NCBI GenBank assembly: GCA_026005075.1
Contig: BPKJ01000008.1
Coordinates: 56,015-120,014, forward strand
DNA: 64,000 bases
Reading direction: 5' to 3'
Origin: Lysobacteraceae bacterium
GTDB taxonomy: Bacteria > Pseudomonadota > Gammaproteobacteria > Xanthomonadales > Xanthomonadaceae
Positions 29,462 through 40,469 of this stretch are shown one piece after another. Each line of letters opens with the position of its first letter. Position 1 is the stretch's first letter. Under the pieces are notes generated by a model. The model did no database searches and was not told the DNA's origin. It saw nothing but the letters and a program-made list of their open reading frames with translations. The position numbers were made by a program, and so were the translations under genes.

Positions 29462-30100
29462 TCAGCCCGCGTCGCCGGCCTCGCGGTCGCAGTGGCGGTC
29501 ACGCACCTGCTCGGCATCGCGCAGGAATACGCCGCCCGGCGCCTTGCCCGCGCCGATCTGCGCGATCTGCAGGCGGGCGAGTGCGCAGGCTTCGGCGCGG
29601 TTGAGCGGACGCGCCGGGTCCTCGATCTCGCGCCGCGGGGTCACCGTCTCCGTCCACACCCGCTCGCCGGTCGCCTCGTCCAGCACGTAGCCCTCGACCT
29701 TGTCGCCGCCGAGCACGCTGCGCTCGCAGGGGCCGCTGCGTACGTAGCGGCTGCCGTCGGGGCGCAGGCATTCGACGGCGTCGCTGGGGCCGGGGTCGAT
29801 GTCTGCCGGCCGGGGGGCGGCTTGCGCATCGGGCGCGGCCGGCGTCGGCTCGGGGGAGGGCGTCGGCTCGGACTCGGGCGGTTTCGGGGCGGCCTTCCGC
29901 GCGGGCAAGGGGGGCGGCGGGTCGGGCTGGTACTCGATCCGGCCCGCATCGACCTGTCCGGAGCCGCATGGGGCCTGCTGGAAGCTGGTCACGCCGTCGC
30001 TGCCGCGGCAGCGGTAGAGCACGTTTTCGGTGGCTGGCGCCGCCAGCGCGAGGGCGGGCAGCAGCAGGCAGCTCAGGATCGGCCGGGTGAAGGGGATCAT
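29462..30100 (-). CDS. Secreted DUF4124-type protein
   Basis: This 212-residue protein has a signal peptide ([18 protein letters not shown]) and then the DUF4124 core, [20 protein letters not shown], with two cysteines. A proline-rich linker (about residues 58-100) leads to a second small cysteine-containing repeat ([17 protein letters not shown]). The family is periplasmic or cell-surface and of unknown function. It is divergent from the VOC gene at 30181, with an 80-bp gap. Confidence 0.75.
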   Translation of the reverse strand: MIPFTRPILSCLLLPALALAAPATENVLYRCRGSDGVTSFQQAPCGSGQVDAGRIEYQPDPPPPLPARKAAPKPPESEPTPSPEPTPAAPDAQAAPRPADIDPGPSDAVECLRPDGSRYVRSGPCERSVLGGDKVEGYVLDEATGERVWTETVTPRREIEDPARPLNRAEACALARLQIAQIGAGKAPGGVFLRDAEQVRDRHCDREAGDAG

Positions 30101-30180
30101 GCGGTTTTGCAGGCGGAGGGATGCGCCTAGGATACGCCCTTGCGATGGCGTTTCCCGCCCTGCCTGCCATGGAGATTCCG

Positions 30181-30624
30181 ATGTCCCAGCGCCCGCGCTT
30201 TCATCTCGCCTTTCCGGTCACCGACCTCGAGGCCGCGCGCCGCTTCTACACCGGTGTGCTGGGCTGCACCACCGGGCGCGAATCGGAGCGCTGGATCGAC
30301 TTCGATTTCTGCGGCCACCAGATCGTCGCCCACCGCGTCGATCCCGCCGATCACCCCGCAAGCGCCCGCAATCCGGTCGATGGCCATGAGGTGCCGGCCT
30401 TGCATTTCGGGCTGATCCTCGACTGGGACGGCTTCTGGGGTCTCGTCGATCGCTTGCGTGCCGCAGCGGTGCCCTTCCTGATCGAACCGCATGTGCGCTT
30501 CGCGGGGCGGGTGGGCGAGCAGGCGACCTGCTTCGTCCTCGACCCCAGCGGCAACGCGCTGGAGTTCAAGGCCTTCCGCGACGAGGCGGCGCTGTTCGCG
30601 CGCGACCTCGAGGCCTACGCCTGA
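30181..30624 (+). CDS. VOC-family (glyoxalase/dioxygenase superfamily) protein
   Basis: This 147-residue protein has a vicinal-oxygen-chelate pattern. [20 protein letters not shown] opens the first beta-alpha-beta unit with a metal-type histidine, and [20 protein letters not shown] and [15 protein letters not shown] give the second, with a glutamate near the end. This looks like a lyase or dioxygenase-type metal site, but the substrate is not deducible. Its 3-prime end overlaps the convergent rsxB by 10 bp. Confidence 0.85.
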   Translation: MSQRPRFHLAFPVTDLEAARRFYTGVLGCTTGRESERWIDFDFCGHQIVAHRVDPADHPASARNPVDGHEVPALHFGLILDWDGFWGLVDRLRAAAVPFLIEPHVRFAGRVGEQATCFVLDPSGNALEFKAFRDEAALFARDLEAYA

Positions 30625-31184
30625 GCCCGGGCGGCGCGCCGGGCGGCGGCGGCGAGCAGCGCCGGGTCGGGCCGACGCGGCAGCAGGTGCCGGCGCGGGG
30701 CGGGCTCGAGCTCGATGCAGTCCACCGGGCAGGGCGGCAGGCACAGCTCGCAGCCGGTGCAGACCTCGGCAAGCACGGTGTGCAGGTGTCCGCGTGCGCC
30801 GACGATGGCATCCACCGGGCAGGCCTGGATGCAGAGCGCGCAGCCGATGCAGTCGGCCTCGCGGACGAAGGCCACCTGTGCCGGGGGCGGCGGTCCGCGG
30901 TCGGCATCGAGCGGCTTGGAGGGAACGCCGAGCAGGGCTGCCAGCGCGTCGACCGTGGCTTGCCCGCCCGGCGGACACCGGTTGATGTCGGCCTCGCCCC
31001 GGGCCACGGCCTCGGCGTAGGGGCGGCAGCCCGGATAGCCGCACTGGGCGCACTGGGTCTGCGGCAGCAGTTCCTCGATTCGCGCAACGACGGTGTCCTC
31101 GTCCGGCCGCAGGCGCCATGCCGCAAAGGCAAGCAGGCTGCCGAGCAGCAGGGAGAGACCGGTCATGACCAGCACCGCGGCCAT
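30615..31184 (-). CDS. rsxB: RsxB/RnfB, iron-sulfur subunit of the Rnf/Rsx electron transport complex
   Basis: This 189-residue protein has an N-terminal membrane anchor, a 4Fe-4S domain with [15 protein letters not shown] and a distant cysteine (INRCPPGG), and two ferredoxin clusters ([17 protein letters not shown], then [17 protein letters not shown]). RsxB takes part in ferredoxin/NADH electron transfer at the inner membrane and, in E. coli, keeps SoxR reduced. It starts in a TGATG overlap with rsxA. No rsxC, D, G or E follow. Confidence 0.93.
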   Translation of the reverse strand: MAAVLVMTGLSLLLGSLLAFAAWRLRPDEDTVVARIEELLPQTQCAQCGYPGCRPYAEAVARGEADINRCPPGGQATVDALAALLGVPSKPLDADRGPPPPAQVAFVREADCIGCALCIQACPVDAIVGARGHLHTVLAEVCTGCELCLPPCPVDCIELEPAPRRHLLPRRPDPALLAAAARRAARAQA

Positions 31185-31762
31185 CACCGCCCCATGCCGG
31201 CAAAGCCCATGAAGGCAAGGGCCATCATCCCGGCGGTGACCAGTGCGATCGGCGTGCCCCGCAGCGGGGCGGGCACGGGGGCTGCCTGCAAGCGCTCACG
31301 CATGGCGGCGAACAGCAGCAGCACCAGGCCGAAGCCGGCGGCGGCCCCGAGGCCGGCGAGCAGGGCATGGAGGAGGTCCCGCTCGGCCTGCACGTTGAGC
31401 AGGGCGACCCCCAGCACCGCGCAGTTGGTGGTGATCAGCGGCAGGTAGAGGCCCAGCGTGCGGTACAGCAGCGGATGGCGTGCACGCATCGCGTGCTCGG
31501 TGAACTGCACCACCGAGGCGATCACGAGGATGAAGCCGAGGGTGCGCAGATGTGGAAGATCGAGCGGGACGAGGATCCAGTGGTGGATCATCCACGCCAG
31601 CACCGAGGACAAGGTCAGCACGAAGCCGGTCGCCAGCGCCATGCCGTAGGCATGGTCGAGGTCGCGGGACACGCCCATCAGCGGGCACAGGCCGAGGAAT
31701 CGGACCAGCACGAAGTTGTTGACCAGGGCGGTGCCCACGAAGGTCAGGGCGAGGGACTCCAT
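31184..31762 (-). CDS. rsxA: RsxA/RnfA, membrane subunit of the Rnf/Rsx complex
   Basis: This 192-residue protein has six membrane helices. It shows [20 protein letters not shown] near the start and [17 protein letters not shown] in the fourth helix, the conserved cysteine-bearing motifs of RnfA, which hold a membrane Fe-S centre between subunits A and E. It lies between metG and rsxB on the same strand. Its partner RsxE is not in the window. Confidence 0.93.
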   Translation of the reverse strand: MESLALTFVGTALVNNFVLVRFLGLCPLMGVSRDLDHAYGMALATGFVLTLSSVLAWMIHHWILVPLDLPHLRTLGFILVIASVVQFTEHAMRARHPLLYRTLGLYLPLITTNCAVLGVALLNVQAERDLLHALLAGLGAAAGFGLVLLLFAAMRERLQAAPVPAPLRGTPIALVTAGMMALAFMGFAGMGR

Positions 31763-31824
31763 GGCCGCGGCCCGCGCTCAGGCCAGGGGGCGGCCCGCAC
31801 CGTCGGCGCGCACGCGCTGCCGCA

Positions 31825-33900
31825 TCAGCGCACCGGCATGCCGGGCTCCGCGCCGGCATCGGCGCCGAGCAGGAACAGCGGGCCGGCATCGTGGCCGGCG
31901 GAGAGGATCATCCCCTCCGAGACGCCGAAGCGCATCTTGCGTGGGGCGAGGTTGGCGATGAACACCACCATCCGCCCGACCAGCCTGCCCGGCTCCGGGT
32001 AGCTGGCGCGGATGCCCGAGAAGATCTGCCGCTCGCCGAGCTGGCCGGCGTCGAGCCGGAACCGCAGCAGCTTGTCCGAGCCTTCGACGAAGTCGCATTC
32101 GAGGACCTTGCCGATGCGCAGGTCGAGCTTGGCGAAATCGTCGATGGTGATGCTCGCGGTCGGATCCACGGCAGGCTTCTCCTTGCTGGATGGGGGGGGC
32201 GATGCGGTCGGAGCCGGCGCCAGCGATTCGCGCGAAGCCTCGACCATGGCCTTCACGCGGGCCGGGTCGACGCGGGTGAGCAGGGGCTGGTAGGGCTGGA
32301 CGGCGTGATCGAGCAGCGGCTCGGCGAGGTCCGCAAAGCGCTGGATCGGGGCGTTCATGAGGACTGCGACCCGGGCCGCGGTGGCGGGAAGCACCGGCGC
32401 GAGGAAGCCGGCCAGCAGGCGGAACTGGTTCAGCGCCAGCGTGCAGATGTCCTGCAGCGCCGCTTCCGTTCCCGCCTGCCTGGCCAGTTGCCAGGGCGCG
32501 ATGGCGGCGATCCGCTCGTTGGTGGCATCGGCCACCGCCATGATGCTGCGGATCGCCTCGATGAGGTTGCCGGCGCCATAGCCGTGTCCGGCGGAGAGGC
32601 AGTCGTGCTGCAGGGTCTCCCAGCTGCGCCGGTAGAAGGCCTCCGACTCGGGCGCAAGGCGTTCGGCCAGGCGGCCCTCGAAGTGACGGGTCAGAAAGCC
32701 CGAACAACGGCTTGCGATGTTGACGAACTTGCCGATCAGGTCGGCGTTCACCCGCTGCACGAAGTCATCGAGGTTGAGGTCGAGATCGTCGACCCCGCCG
32801 GAGGAACGGGTGGCGAAGTAGTAGCGCAGGTACTCGGGGTCGAGCCCGGCGTCGAGGTAGGTGCGCGCCTGGATGAAGGTGCCGCGCGACTTGCTCATCT
32901 TGGCCCCGTTCACGGTCAGATAGCCGTTCACGTGCAGCGCGGTGGGCGTGCGCAGTCCCGCGCCGTGCAGGACCGCAGGCCAGAACAGACCGTGGAAGTT
33001 GACGATGTCCTTGCCGATGAAGTGGTGCAGCTCGGCGTGCTCGCCCGGCCTCATCAGTGCCTCGAAGTCGCCGCCATCGGCCTCGCACTGCGCCTTGAGC
33101 GCGGTGAGGTAGCCGATCGGCGCGTCCAGCCACACATAGAAGAACTTGCCGGGCTCGCCGGGAATCTCGAAGCCGAAGTAGGGCGCGTCGCGGGAGACGT
33201 CCCAGTCGCGCAGCCCGCCCTCGGCGTCGAGCCACTCGCGAAGCTTGGCGCGCACGCCGGAGTGGGCGACCGGAGGGTCCTGATCCAGCCAGGCGCGCAG
33301 CATGGACTCGAAATCGCCGAGACGGAAGAAGAAATGCACCGACTCGCGCAGTTCGGGCGTCGCCCCGGAGACCGCCGAGCGCGGATTGCGCAGTTCGGTC
33401 GGTGCGTAGGTGGCGCCGCAGGCTTCGCAGTTGTCGCCGTACTGGTCCTCCGCCGCGCAGCGCGGACACTGGCCGCGAATGTAGCGGTCCGGCAGGAACA
33501 TCTGCTTGACCGGGTCGAAGAACTGCTCGATGGGCCGGCTGGCAATGTGCCCCCCGGCCTTGAGCGCGGCCCAGATGCGCTCCGTCAGCGCACGGTTTTC
33601 CGCATCGTGGGTGGATCGGTACTGGTCCCAGGCGACATGGAAGTCGGCGAAGTCGCGTTCATGGCCGGCCTTGATGCCGGCGATGAAGGCTTCCGGCGTC
33701 ATCCCCGCCTTCTCCGCCGCCAGCATGATCGGCGTGCCGTGGGTGTCGTCGGCGCAGACGAAGCGGGCCCGGCGACCGAGCATGCGCTGCGCCCGCACCC
33801 AGATGTCGCCCTGGATGTAGCCGACGAGGTGGCCGATGTGCAGGGGCCCGTTGGCATAGGGCAGGGCGCAGGTGACCAGCAGTTCGGGCGAGGCGCTCAT
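31825..33900 (-). CDS. metG: MetG, methionyl-tRNA synthetase
   Basis: This 691-residue enzyme charges tRNA-Met. It has the HIGH motif (YANGPLHIGHLVGYIQGD), zinc-ligand cysteines in CPRCAAEDQYGDNCEACG, the KMSKS loop (NGAKMSKSRGTFIQA), an anticodon-binding helical domain, and the C-terminal EMAP-type tRNA-binding domain (FAKLDLRIGKVLECDFVEGS). The ATG at 33900 gives the canonical N-terminus. It heads metG-rsxA-rsxB; apbC, its common partner, is 5 kb away and divergent. Confidence 0.97.
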   Translation of the reverse strand: MSASPELLVTCALPYANGPLHIGHLVGYIQGDIWVRAQRMLGRRARFVCADDTHGTPIMLAAEKAGMTPEAFIAGIKAGHERDFADFHVAWDQYRSTHDAENRALTERIWAALKAGGHIASRPIEQFFDPVKQMFLPDRYIRGQCPRCAAEDQYGDNCEACGATYAPTELRNPRSAVSGATPELRESVHFFFRLGDFESMLRAWLDQDPPVAHSGVRAKLREWLDAEGGLRDWDVSRDAPYFGFEIPGEPGKFFYVWLDAPIGYLTALKAQCEADGGDFEALMRPGEHAELHHFIGKDIVNFHGLFWPAVLHGAGLRTPTALHVNGYLTVNGAKMSKSRGTFIQARTYLDAGLDPEYLRYYFATRSSGGVDDLDLNLDDFVQRVNADLIGKFVNIASRCSGFLTRHFEGRLAERLAPESEAFYRRSWETLQHDCLSAGHGYGAGNLIEAIRSIMAVADATNERIAAIAPWQLARQAGTEAALQDICTLALNQFRLLAGFLAPVLPATAARVAVLMNAPIQRFADLAEPLLDHAVQPYQPLLTRVDPARVKAMVEASRESLAPAPTASPPPSSKEKPAVDPTASITIDDFAKLDLRIGKVLECDFVEGSDKLLRFRLDAGQLGERQIFSGIRASYPEPGRLVGRMVVFIANLAPRKMRFGVSEGMILSAGHDAGPLFLLGADAGAEPGMPVR

Positions 33901-33956
33901 CGTCGGGCTTGGGTTCCGGGGGGCGGGGATTATCCCAGATCGGCCCCGCGCGAGCA

Positions 33957-33984
33957 GCGCCGGGCGGCGTTGGCCGCCCGGCGC
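33957..33984. terminator. Strong hairpin between the S9 peptidase gene and metG
   Basis: A perfect 12-bp stem, GCGCCGGGCGGC paired with GCCGCCCGGCGC, around a GTTG loop. It lies just after the stop of the S9 peptidase gene on the minus strand and before metG. No T run follows, so it may be a weak or rho-assisted terminator, or an RNA-stabilising hairpin. Confidence 0.5.
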
Positions 33985-33994
33985 CCAGCGTTGC

Positions 33995-36034
33995 TCAGGG
34001 GGAGGACGCGGCGGTCTGGCCAAGGCTCCAGCAGGTTCCGCCGAGGAAATCCTCGATCAGGCCGAGCTGGGTGCGCAGATGCCGCGCGTACCAGGGCAGG
34101 CTGTGCGGCTGGTCCGGGATCAGCTCGAAGCGGGCCGGAACCCTGTCGCGCACCGCCTTGTAGAAGTTCTCGGCATGCCAGGATGGGGTTCGCACGTCAC
34201 GGTCGCCGACGAACAGCAGCACCGGGATGCTGGCCTTGTCGGTGTTCTTCATCGGATCCATGCCGCGCACGGTGCGTCCCTGCAGGATGCGCTGGATCCG
34301 GTTGTCGCTCCAGCTCGTGCCCAGCCGTCCGAGGTCGGTGACCGGGGCGCCCGAGATCGCGCAGCGGAAGGGGCCGCCTGGCCGGACCACGGCCGCAGCC
34401 GCGGCGAAGCCACCGTAGGAATAGCCGAAGATCACGATCCGCTTCGGGTCGGCGATGCCCTGCTCGACCAGCCAGCGCGCGCCGTCGTCCTTGTCGTCCT
34501 GCATCTTCTGCCCCCATTCGGCGTCGCCGGCCAGCCAAAGACGCCGCCCCAGCCCTTGCGAGCCGCGGTACTGCGGGCGCAGCACGGCGTAGCCGCGCGA
34601 GGTCAGGAAGGGCACCCAGCCGGAGCGGTCCCAGCCGCCGAAGTCGCGGGCCCAGGGCCCGCCGTGGGGATGAACCACGGCCGGAATCGGCCCCTTCTCC
34701 TTCGACCATCCGGCCGGCAGGTCGAGAATGGCCGGGATCTCCAGACCGTCCCGCGCCTTGTAGCGGACCCAGCGCTGCTCGCCGATGTCCGCGGGGTCGA
34801 TGTCCGGGCGCGACTGGCCGAGTGGCAACACCTTCCTGCGGTCCACCAGCAGATGGTAGGAGGTGGGGTGGCGGTGACTCTCGGCGGCGTAGAGCACCCG
34901 GGAGCGATCGTCGTTGTAGCCGAGGATGGAGATGCGCTGGCCGGGGTGGGCCTTGCGCAGACCGGCCTCGATCGCCTTGAGCTCGGGGTCCACCCAGACC
35001 GTCTCGGGCACCATGCCGCCGACGGTGAAGCCCAGCACCTGGTTGAAGTCGCTGGGCCGGGTGCCGAGGATCAGGCCGAGGATCGGGAACTGGGGGTGGG
35101 CGACCAGCGGCTCGGGGTCGAACTCCCGCTTTGCGGGGTCGTACATGCGGGCCTCGACGAGGTCCGAGAACAGGTCCGTGAGGACGTAGAACTTGCCGCT
35201 CTTCTCGTCGAGCCCGACGAAATCGATGGTGTAGCGCTCGCTGAGCTTGCGGGTCAGGTTGTCGTGGAGCTCGAACGCCTCGCTACCGGGCTGGCGGATG
35301 TAGATCTTCTGCAGGTATTCGTTGCCGGAGTCGGCCTCCAGTTCGGTGCGGGTGAGGATCTCGCCATTGCGCGGGTTGAACAGCCCCGGCGTGCTGCGGC
35401 TGGAGCCGCGGAACAGCGAGGTCGCCTTGTCGGTCTTGAGGTTGTAGAGCACGTATTCGGCACCGAGCGTCACCTCGTTGAGCTGGCGCACGATCACGTT
35501 CTCCGGGTCGAGCGGCAGCGCGCTCACCAGGCTGGCGGTGCCGGCGCGCTCCAGGCAGCGCTGCATCGCTTCGCTGATGCCCAGCTTGCGCGCGTTCTTC
35601 GCGAAGGCCTCGTCGAACTGGCTGTGCCCTACGTCGGTCAGGTAGGCCTTCTGCACGAAGGTACGGGTGGCGCCGAGCGCCTTGCCCTCGCCGCAGCCTT
35701 CCAGCGCACCGGTCCATTCCTGGCGGGCCAGCACCAGCACGCGGTCGGCCTTGAGGGCGGAGGCGCCGATGAACTTCATGCGGTCGCCGGAAGCGGTCAG
35801 ACGGGGGCCGGCGTCGGGCCGATCGAGCTGCCACGTCGCCAGCGCGGTGGCGCCGTCCTCGCCGTCGCCGGCGCGGAGCAGGGCCACGATGTTGCGGCCG
35901 TCGGCACTCATCGAGACCGACTGGATCAGCGGGGCGCGGGCGAGTGCCTCGATCGGAATGGGCTTGGCGGCAGAGGCCGGCAGCGCGGTGCAGACGCCGA
36001 GGACGACGAGTGCAGGCAGTAGGCGACGCTTCAT
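33995..36034 (-). CDS. S9-family prolyl-oligopeptidase-like secreted serine peptidase
   Basis: This 679-residue protein has a signal peptide (RRLLPALVVLGVCTALPASA), a beta-propeller-like N-terminal half and a C-terminal alpha/beta hydrolase domain. The catalytic serine is in VIFGYSYGGFAAAAA, the aspartate in FVGDRDVRTPSW and the histidine in DQPHSLPWYARH. HPHGGPWARDFGGWDRSGW is a typical S9C motif. It probably cleaves peptides in the periplasm. It follows the TonB receptor on the same strand, suggesting joint peptide capture and digestion. Confidence 0.9.
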   Translation of the reverse strand: MKRRLLPALVVLGVCTALPASAAKPIPIEALARAPLIQSVSMSADGRNIVALLRAGDGEDGATALATWQLDRPDAGPRLTASGDRMKFIGASALKADRVLVLARQEWTGALEGCGEGKALGATRTFVQKAYLTDVGHSQFDEAFAKNARKLGISEAMQRCLERAGTASLVSALPLDPENVIVRQLNEVTLGAEYVLYNLKTDKATSLFRGSSRSTPGLFNPRNGEILTRTELEADSGNEYLQKIYIRQPGSEAFELHDNLTRKLSERYTIDFVGLDEKSGKFYVLTDLFSDLVEARMYDPAKREFDPEPLVAHPQFPILGLILGTRPSDFNQVLGFTVGGMVPETVWVDPELKAIEAGLRKAHPGQRISILGYNDDRSRVLYAAESHRHPTSYHLLVDRRKVLPLGQSRPDIDPADIGEQRWVRYKARDGLEIPAILDLPAGWSKEKGPIPAVVHPHGGPWARDFGGWDRSGWVPFLTSRGYAVLRPQYRGSQGLGRRLWLAGDAEWGQKMQDDKDDGARWLVEQGIADPKRIVIFGYSYGGFAAAAAVVRPGGPFRCAISGAPVTDLGRLGTSWSDNRIQRILQGRTVRGMDPMKNTDKASIPVLLFVGDRDVRTPSWHAENFYKAVRDRVPARFELIPDQPHSLPWYARHLRTQLGLIEDFLGGTCWSLGQTAASSP

Positions 36035-36126
36035 GGTGGACTCCTCAGGCATTCGGTGGATGGCGTCCGGCGCAAGGTCCGGAGCAGGCGACGGGGGCCG
36101 GCAGGGCATGCCCGCGGGCCCGGCAC

Positions 36127-36157
36127 CAAAGAAGACGGCCGGGTTGCCCCGGCCGTC
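36127..36157 (-). terminator. Rho-independent terminator after the TonB receptor gene
   Basis: Read on the minus strand, GACGGCCGGG pairs with CCCGGCCGTC (36134-36157) around a 4-nt loop, followed by TTCTTTGG. It sits 26 bp after the receptor stop, so S9 peptidase expression depends on read-through or its own promoter. Confidence 0.75.
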
Positions 36158-36182
36158 CCTGGCGCACTGCGGTGTTCCGCGA

Positions 36183-39107
36183 TCAGAAGCGGTAGCTGTA
36201 GCGGAAGAACGCGGCACGACCGATCCAGTCGTACTGGGTGGCGAAGGCCGGAACGTTGCCATAGCGGCTGGCCACGCCCGAGGACACCACCGGCGGCTTG
36301 GCGTCGAAGACGTTCTCGATGCCAACCAGCACATCCCAGTCCTCCTGCGAGTAGCGGACCGAGAAGTTGTGGTAGAGCCGCGCGTCGGCCACGATGTCGC
36401 GCACCGAGTCAGGACGTCCGAAGTAGGTCGTCACCGGGTCGAGATCCAGGGCATGGGTCTCGTCGACGTAACGCATGTACCAGGTGTAGGTCCAGTCGTT
36501 GCGCTTGAACGAGGTCCGCAGGTTGCCCACCAGCTTCGGACGGCCGATGTCGCCGTTGCGGTCGATGCGGTCGAAGCCGCTGGCCTGGGCCGAGTCGAAC
36601 AGCTGCTCGATGTCCTCGGTGGTGTAGGTCGCCTGGCCCTCGATGGTCAGGCTGCCGAGGCTGAAGTCGCGGTCGTAGCGGACCAGCAGGTCGTAGCCAC
36701 GCACCAGCTGCTTGTCGACATTGAGGTAGACACTGCGGACCTCGGTGATCGCGAAGGGCGCGGTCGGGTGGTCGGCCGGGTTCCGGTTGAACAGGTTGCA
36801 GAAGTCGTTCGGGAACACCGGCGCCCCGTAGCAGCCGCCCAGGATCGAGCCGGCGCCGAGTTGGCTGATCTGGTCACGGACCTCGATCGAGAAGTAATCG
36901 ACCGAGACGCTCAGGTCGGCGAACTCCGGCGTGAACACGATGCCAAGGGTCTTGGCGTCCGAGGTCTCCGGCTTGAGCAGGCCCGCGCCACCGCTGGAGA
37001 TGATGGTGGCCGAGGACGCGCCGCCCGCGTAGTCGGCGGGGATGCCCTGCGCCGCGCAGTTGGCACGGATGAACTGGTTGGTGCTCTCGCCCCACTGGAT
37101 GCAGGGGTCGATCGAGAGCTGCGAGAGGAAGCCGGTCTGATCGCCGAGGAACAGCTCGAACAGACCCGGGGCGCGGTAGGACGTGCCCTTGGTGCCGCGC
37201 AGACGCATCCAGGGCACCACCTGCCAGGAGAAGCCCGCCTTCCAGACCTCGTCACGCTCGCCCACCGAGTCGTACTTGAAGGTCCGGGCCGAGGCATTGA
37301 CGGTCAGCTCCTCCACCGCGGGAAGACCGGCCAGGAGCGGGATCTCGATCTCGCCGAGCAGCTCGGTCACGTGGTCATCGCCCTTGGTGACCTGGGCCGA
37401 GCTCTGACCCCAGAGGTCGCCGTTGCGGGAGAGCTCGCCCGGCTGGTCGTCGATCGAGAACCGACGGTGCTCGAGGCCGAACGCCGCACCGACCGTGCCG
37501 GCCGGCATCTCGAACAGGTCGCCGGAGAACATGGCGGTGAACATGGTCTGGTCGTAGACCGTGTTGCCGGTGTCCCACTGGCCGATCTGGGCCTCGAGCT
37601 CGTCCATGCCCTCGCCGCTCAGGAAGTAGGGCGAGAAGTAGTCGAGCACCGGAGCGTTGGTGTCGAAGCGGACGTCACCCGAGCGCGAGGCGACGATGCC
37701 CAGCGAGCTGTAGTCGCCGTCGGAGCGCGCGTAGGAGGCATCGACGCTCCAGGTCCAGTACGCGTCGGTCCCGAAGCTGCCCTCGAGACCGGTCGCGATG
37801 TAGCGGTACTCGACGTCGATGTTCTGGTTGGAGCGGAAGGGCATGACCGGCTGGGCGACGCCAGACGGCACCTGGGCGACGTAGTCCGGGCTGCCCGGGT
37901 AGCGGAAGCTGGGGATGGGCGAGGTGGCGCCGCCGACCAGCGGGAAGAACTGGCGGAAGCGGCGGGTGTGGGTTTCACGCTTGTTCACCAGGACGGTGGT
38001 GTCCCAGCGGATGTCGTCGCCCAGGGTCAGGTCGGACTTGCCGAAGAAGGTCATGCGCTCCTGGTTGTCGATGACCTGGGTGTCACCATAGAAATCGAAG
38101 TTGAGCACGTCCTCGTAGAAGGCCTGCGGCGCCTGCGCGTAGCTGCGGTTGCCACGCGGGCGGTAGCCCGGGATCAGGCCCACGGTGACGCCATCCGGAG
38201 CCGGGATGTAGCGCACGCCGGTGAGTGCGTCGATCACGGTGTTGGCGTAGAGGTTGCTGCAGCCGCCAAGCGCAGTGCCTGCGGTGATGGAGCGGTCCTC
38301 GCGGTCGATCCGGTTGCCGTCCTGGTCGAAGAACAGGTCCTGCGAGCAGCGGAAGAACTCGCGGTCACCGATGTGCAGCGGGCGCTGCTCGTTGACTTCG
38401 AAGGCCGCGACGACGTTGCCGTTCTCGAAGTTCCAGCCGTAGGCGCCCGACACCGTCCACTCCTCGCCGCCGGACTTGAACGGGGCGGTGAGTTCGGCGG
38501 TGAGCACCGGACGGTCCACTTCCGAACGGGTGATGATGTTGACCACGCCGCCGACCGCGTCGGAACCGTAGATCGAAGAGGCGCCGTCCTTCAGGACCTC
38601 GTAGCGCTGGACGATGGTGCTGGGGATGACGTTGAGGTCGAACGCGCCGACCTGGCCGCGGGTGCCTGCCGGGCCGGGCCGGCGGCCGTCCATCAGCAGC
38701 AGGGTGCGCTGGGCGCCCAGACCGCGCAGCGAGAGGGTGCGCACGCCCGTGCCGCCCTCGATCACGAAGCCGGCGAACTGGTTGGTGATCTGGGTCGAGC
38801 CGGCGGCGACGTTGCTCTGCTGCAGGATGTCGGCAGCATTGAACTGGCCGACCTCGACGCTGGTATCGGCGGTGATCACCTGCACCGGGGAGATGCTTTC
38901 GTACTCCAGGCGGCGGATCAGCGAGCCGGTGACTTGGACGCGCTCGAGGACCGCACCTTCCTCGGTCTTCTTCGTGTCCTCGGTGCTCTTCTCGGTCTGG
39001 TCGGAGGTGTCCGCCTGGGCCAGTACCACGGGGGTGAAGGACGCGGCGAGCACCGCACCCAGCGCGACCGCAAGCGGCCGTCGTGCAAGCTTCGGATCGA
39101 TCTTCAT
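36183..39107 (-). CDS. TonB-dependent outer-membrane receptor
   Basis: This 974-residue protein has a signal peptide ([20 protein letters not shown] ending near LAQA), a plug domain ([20 protein letters not shown], then [20 protein letters not shown] and [20 protein letters not shown]) and a long beta-barrel ending in the aromatic FFRYSYRF sorting signal. TonB energy drives substrate import. Size and plug type match the receptors abundant in Xanthomonadales; the substrate is unknown. The downstream S9 peptidase hints at peptides. Its start is at 39107 and it is divergent from apbC. Confidence 0.95.
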   Translation of the reverse strand: MKIDPKLARRPLAVALGAVLAASFTPVVLAQADTSDQTEKSTEDTKKTEEGAVLERVQVTGSLIRRLEYESISPVQVITADTSVEVGQFNAADILQQSNVAAGSTQITNQFAGFVIEGGTGVRTLSLRGLGAQRTLLLMDGRRPGPAGTRGQVGAFDLNVIPSTIVQRYEVLKDGASSIYGSDAVGGVVNIITRSEVDRPVLTAELTAPFKSGGEEWTVSGAYGWNFENGNVVAAFEVNEQRPLHIGDREFFRCSQDLFFDQDGNRIDREDRSITAGTALGGCSNLYANTVIDALTGVRYIPAPDGVTVGLIPGYRPRGNRSYAQAPQAFYEDVLNFDFYGDTQVIDNQERMTFFGKSDLTLGDDIRWDTTVLVNKRETHTRRFRQFFPLVGGATSPIPSFRYPGSPDYVAQVPSGVAQPVMPFRSNQNIDVEYRYIATGLEGSFGTDAYWTWSVDASYARSDGDYSSLGIVASRSGDVRFDTNAPVLDYFSPYFLSGEGMDELEAQIGQWDTGNTVYDQTMFTAMFSGDLFEMPAGTVGAAFGLEHRRFSIDDQPGELSRNGDLWGQSSAQVTKGDDHVTELLGEIEIPLLAGLPAVEELTVNASARTFKYDSVGERDEVWKAGFSWQVVPWMRLRGTKGTSYRAPGLFELFLGDQTGFLSQLSIDPCIQWGESTNQFIRANCAAQGIPADYAGGASSATIISSGGAGLLKPETSDAKTLGIVFTPEFADLSVSVDYFSIEVRDQISQLGAGSILGGCYGAPVFPNDFCNLFNRNPADHPTAPFAITEVRSVYLNVDKQLVRGYDLLVRYDRDFSLGSLTIEGQATYTTEDIEQLFDSAQASGFDRIDRNGDIGRPKLVGNLRTSFKRNDWTYTWYMRYVDETHALDLDPVTTYFGRPDSVRDIVADARLYHNFSVRYSQEDWDVLVGIENVFDAKPPVVSSGVASRYGNVPAFATQYDWIGRAAFFRYSYRF

Positions 39108-39290
39108 GATGGTGCGTCTCTGGATGGAAAACGGGGCCGGCCGGGCCGGGGCAGGAGTGCTCCGGTCGAGGCCTGAACGGAAACGTAACATTCTTGGCCG
39201 GGGAGGGAAAGATGGACATCGGCGGGCGGGACGTGCGCCCACCCGGTCCGGTACGATCGGCGGCCCATTCCAGCACGGAGCCTGGCGCAC

Positions 39291-40379
39291 ATGACGTGCA
39301 GCGAGGAGGAGGTGCGGCGCCTGGTCGGGGCGCTGGCAGACCCGCACAACGGCAGGACCCTGGCCGACGACGGCGCCGTCAGGACGGTCGGCATCGAGCC
39401 CGGCAAGCTGCGGGTGGAGATCGTGCTGCCCTATCCGGCCCGCGGCTGGCTGGAGGAGCTCGAGGCGCAGGTTCGCAAGGCGCTGGCCGCGTGCCTGGGC
39501 GGACGTGCGCTCGAGCTCGACCTGCGCTGGCGGGTGCCGGCGCACGAGGTGCAGGAGGGACTGTCGCCGCTGCCCGGGGTGCGGAACATCGTCGCCGTCG
39601 CCTCCGGGAAGGGAGGGGTGGGCAAGTCCACGACCGCGGTCAATCTGGCCCTCGCCCTGGCCGCCGAGGGCGCGCGGGTCGGCGTGCTCGATGCCGACGT
39701 CCACGGCCCGAGCGTGCCCTGCATGCTGGGCCTTGCCGGTCGCCCCGAGAGTCCGGACGGACGCTCCATCCGGCCGCTGGTCGGACATGGCGTGCAGGCC
39801 ATGTCGATCGGGCTTCTCGCCGGCGAGGACACGCCGATGATCTGGCGCGGTCCGATGGCCAGCCAGGCGCTCCAGCAGCTGCTGGGGCAGACCCTGTGGG
39901 ACGATCTCGACTACCTCGTGGTGGACCTGCCCCCCGGGACCGGGGACATCCAGCTGACCCTGTGCCAGAAGGTGCCGCTCTCGGCTGCGCTGATCGTCAC
40001 CACGCCGCAGGACATCGCCCTGCTCGACGCGCGCAAGGCGCTGCGGATGTTCGAGAAGGTCTCGGTGCCGGTGCTGGGCATCGTCGAGAACATGGCGCTG
40101 CACGTGTGCTCCCGCTGCGGCCACGCCGAGCCCATCTTCGGCGAGGGGGGCGGTGCGCGCATGGCGGAGCAGTACGGGGTGCCCCTCTTGGGCTCGCTGC
40201 CCCTCGACATCCGCATCCGCGAGCAGGCCGATGGCGGGACGCCGACCGTGGTCGCCGTGCCGGACTCCGAGCTGGCCGCACGTTACCGCCGGATCGCGCG
40301 CAACGCCGCGGCCCGCCTCGCGCTCAGGGCGCGCAGCAAGAGCCTTGCCGGGCCACGCATCGTCATCCAGGACAGCTGA
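39291..40379 (+). CDS. apbC: ApbC/Mrp, P-loop iron-sulfur carrier
   Basis: This 362-residue ATPase carries and transfers Fe-S clusters in the cytosol. The N-terminal MIP18-like part (about residues 1-90) is followed by a deviant Walker A motif ([20 protein letters not shown], residues 103-122), Walker B region ([18 protein letters not shown]) and the CxxC cluster ligand pair ([17 protein letters not shown]). The ATG is at 39291. It is followed by dcd after 90 bp. Confidence 0.95.
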   Translation: MTCSEEEVRRLVGALADPHNGRTLADDGAVRTVGIEPGKLRVEIVLPYPARGWLEELEAQVRKALAACLGGRALELDLRWRVPAHEVQEGLSPLPGVRNIVAVASGKGGVGKSTTAVNLALALAAEGARVGVLDADVHGPSVPCMLGLAGRPESPDGRSIRPLVGHGVQAMSIGLLAGEDTPMIWRGPMASQALQQLLGQTLWDDLDYLVVDLPPGTGDIQLTLCQKVPLSAALIVTTPQDIALLDARKALRMFEKVSVPVLGIVENMALHVCSRCGHAEPIFGEGGGARMAEQYGVPLLGSLPLDIRIREQADGGTPTVVAVPDSELAARYRRIARNAAARLALRARSKSLAGPRIVIQDS

Positions 40380-40469
40380 TTCCACCCCGCTTCCCATGCC
40401 CCGGGGCCTTGCAGGCTGGCCCGTGCATCGGATTTGCCCGAGAATGCCGGCCTTGCCGGAGGAGAGCCG

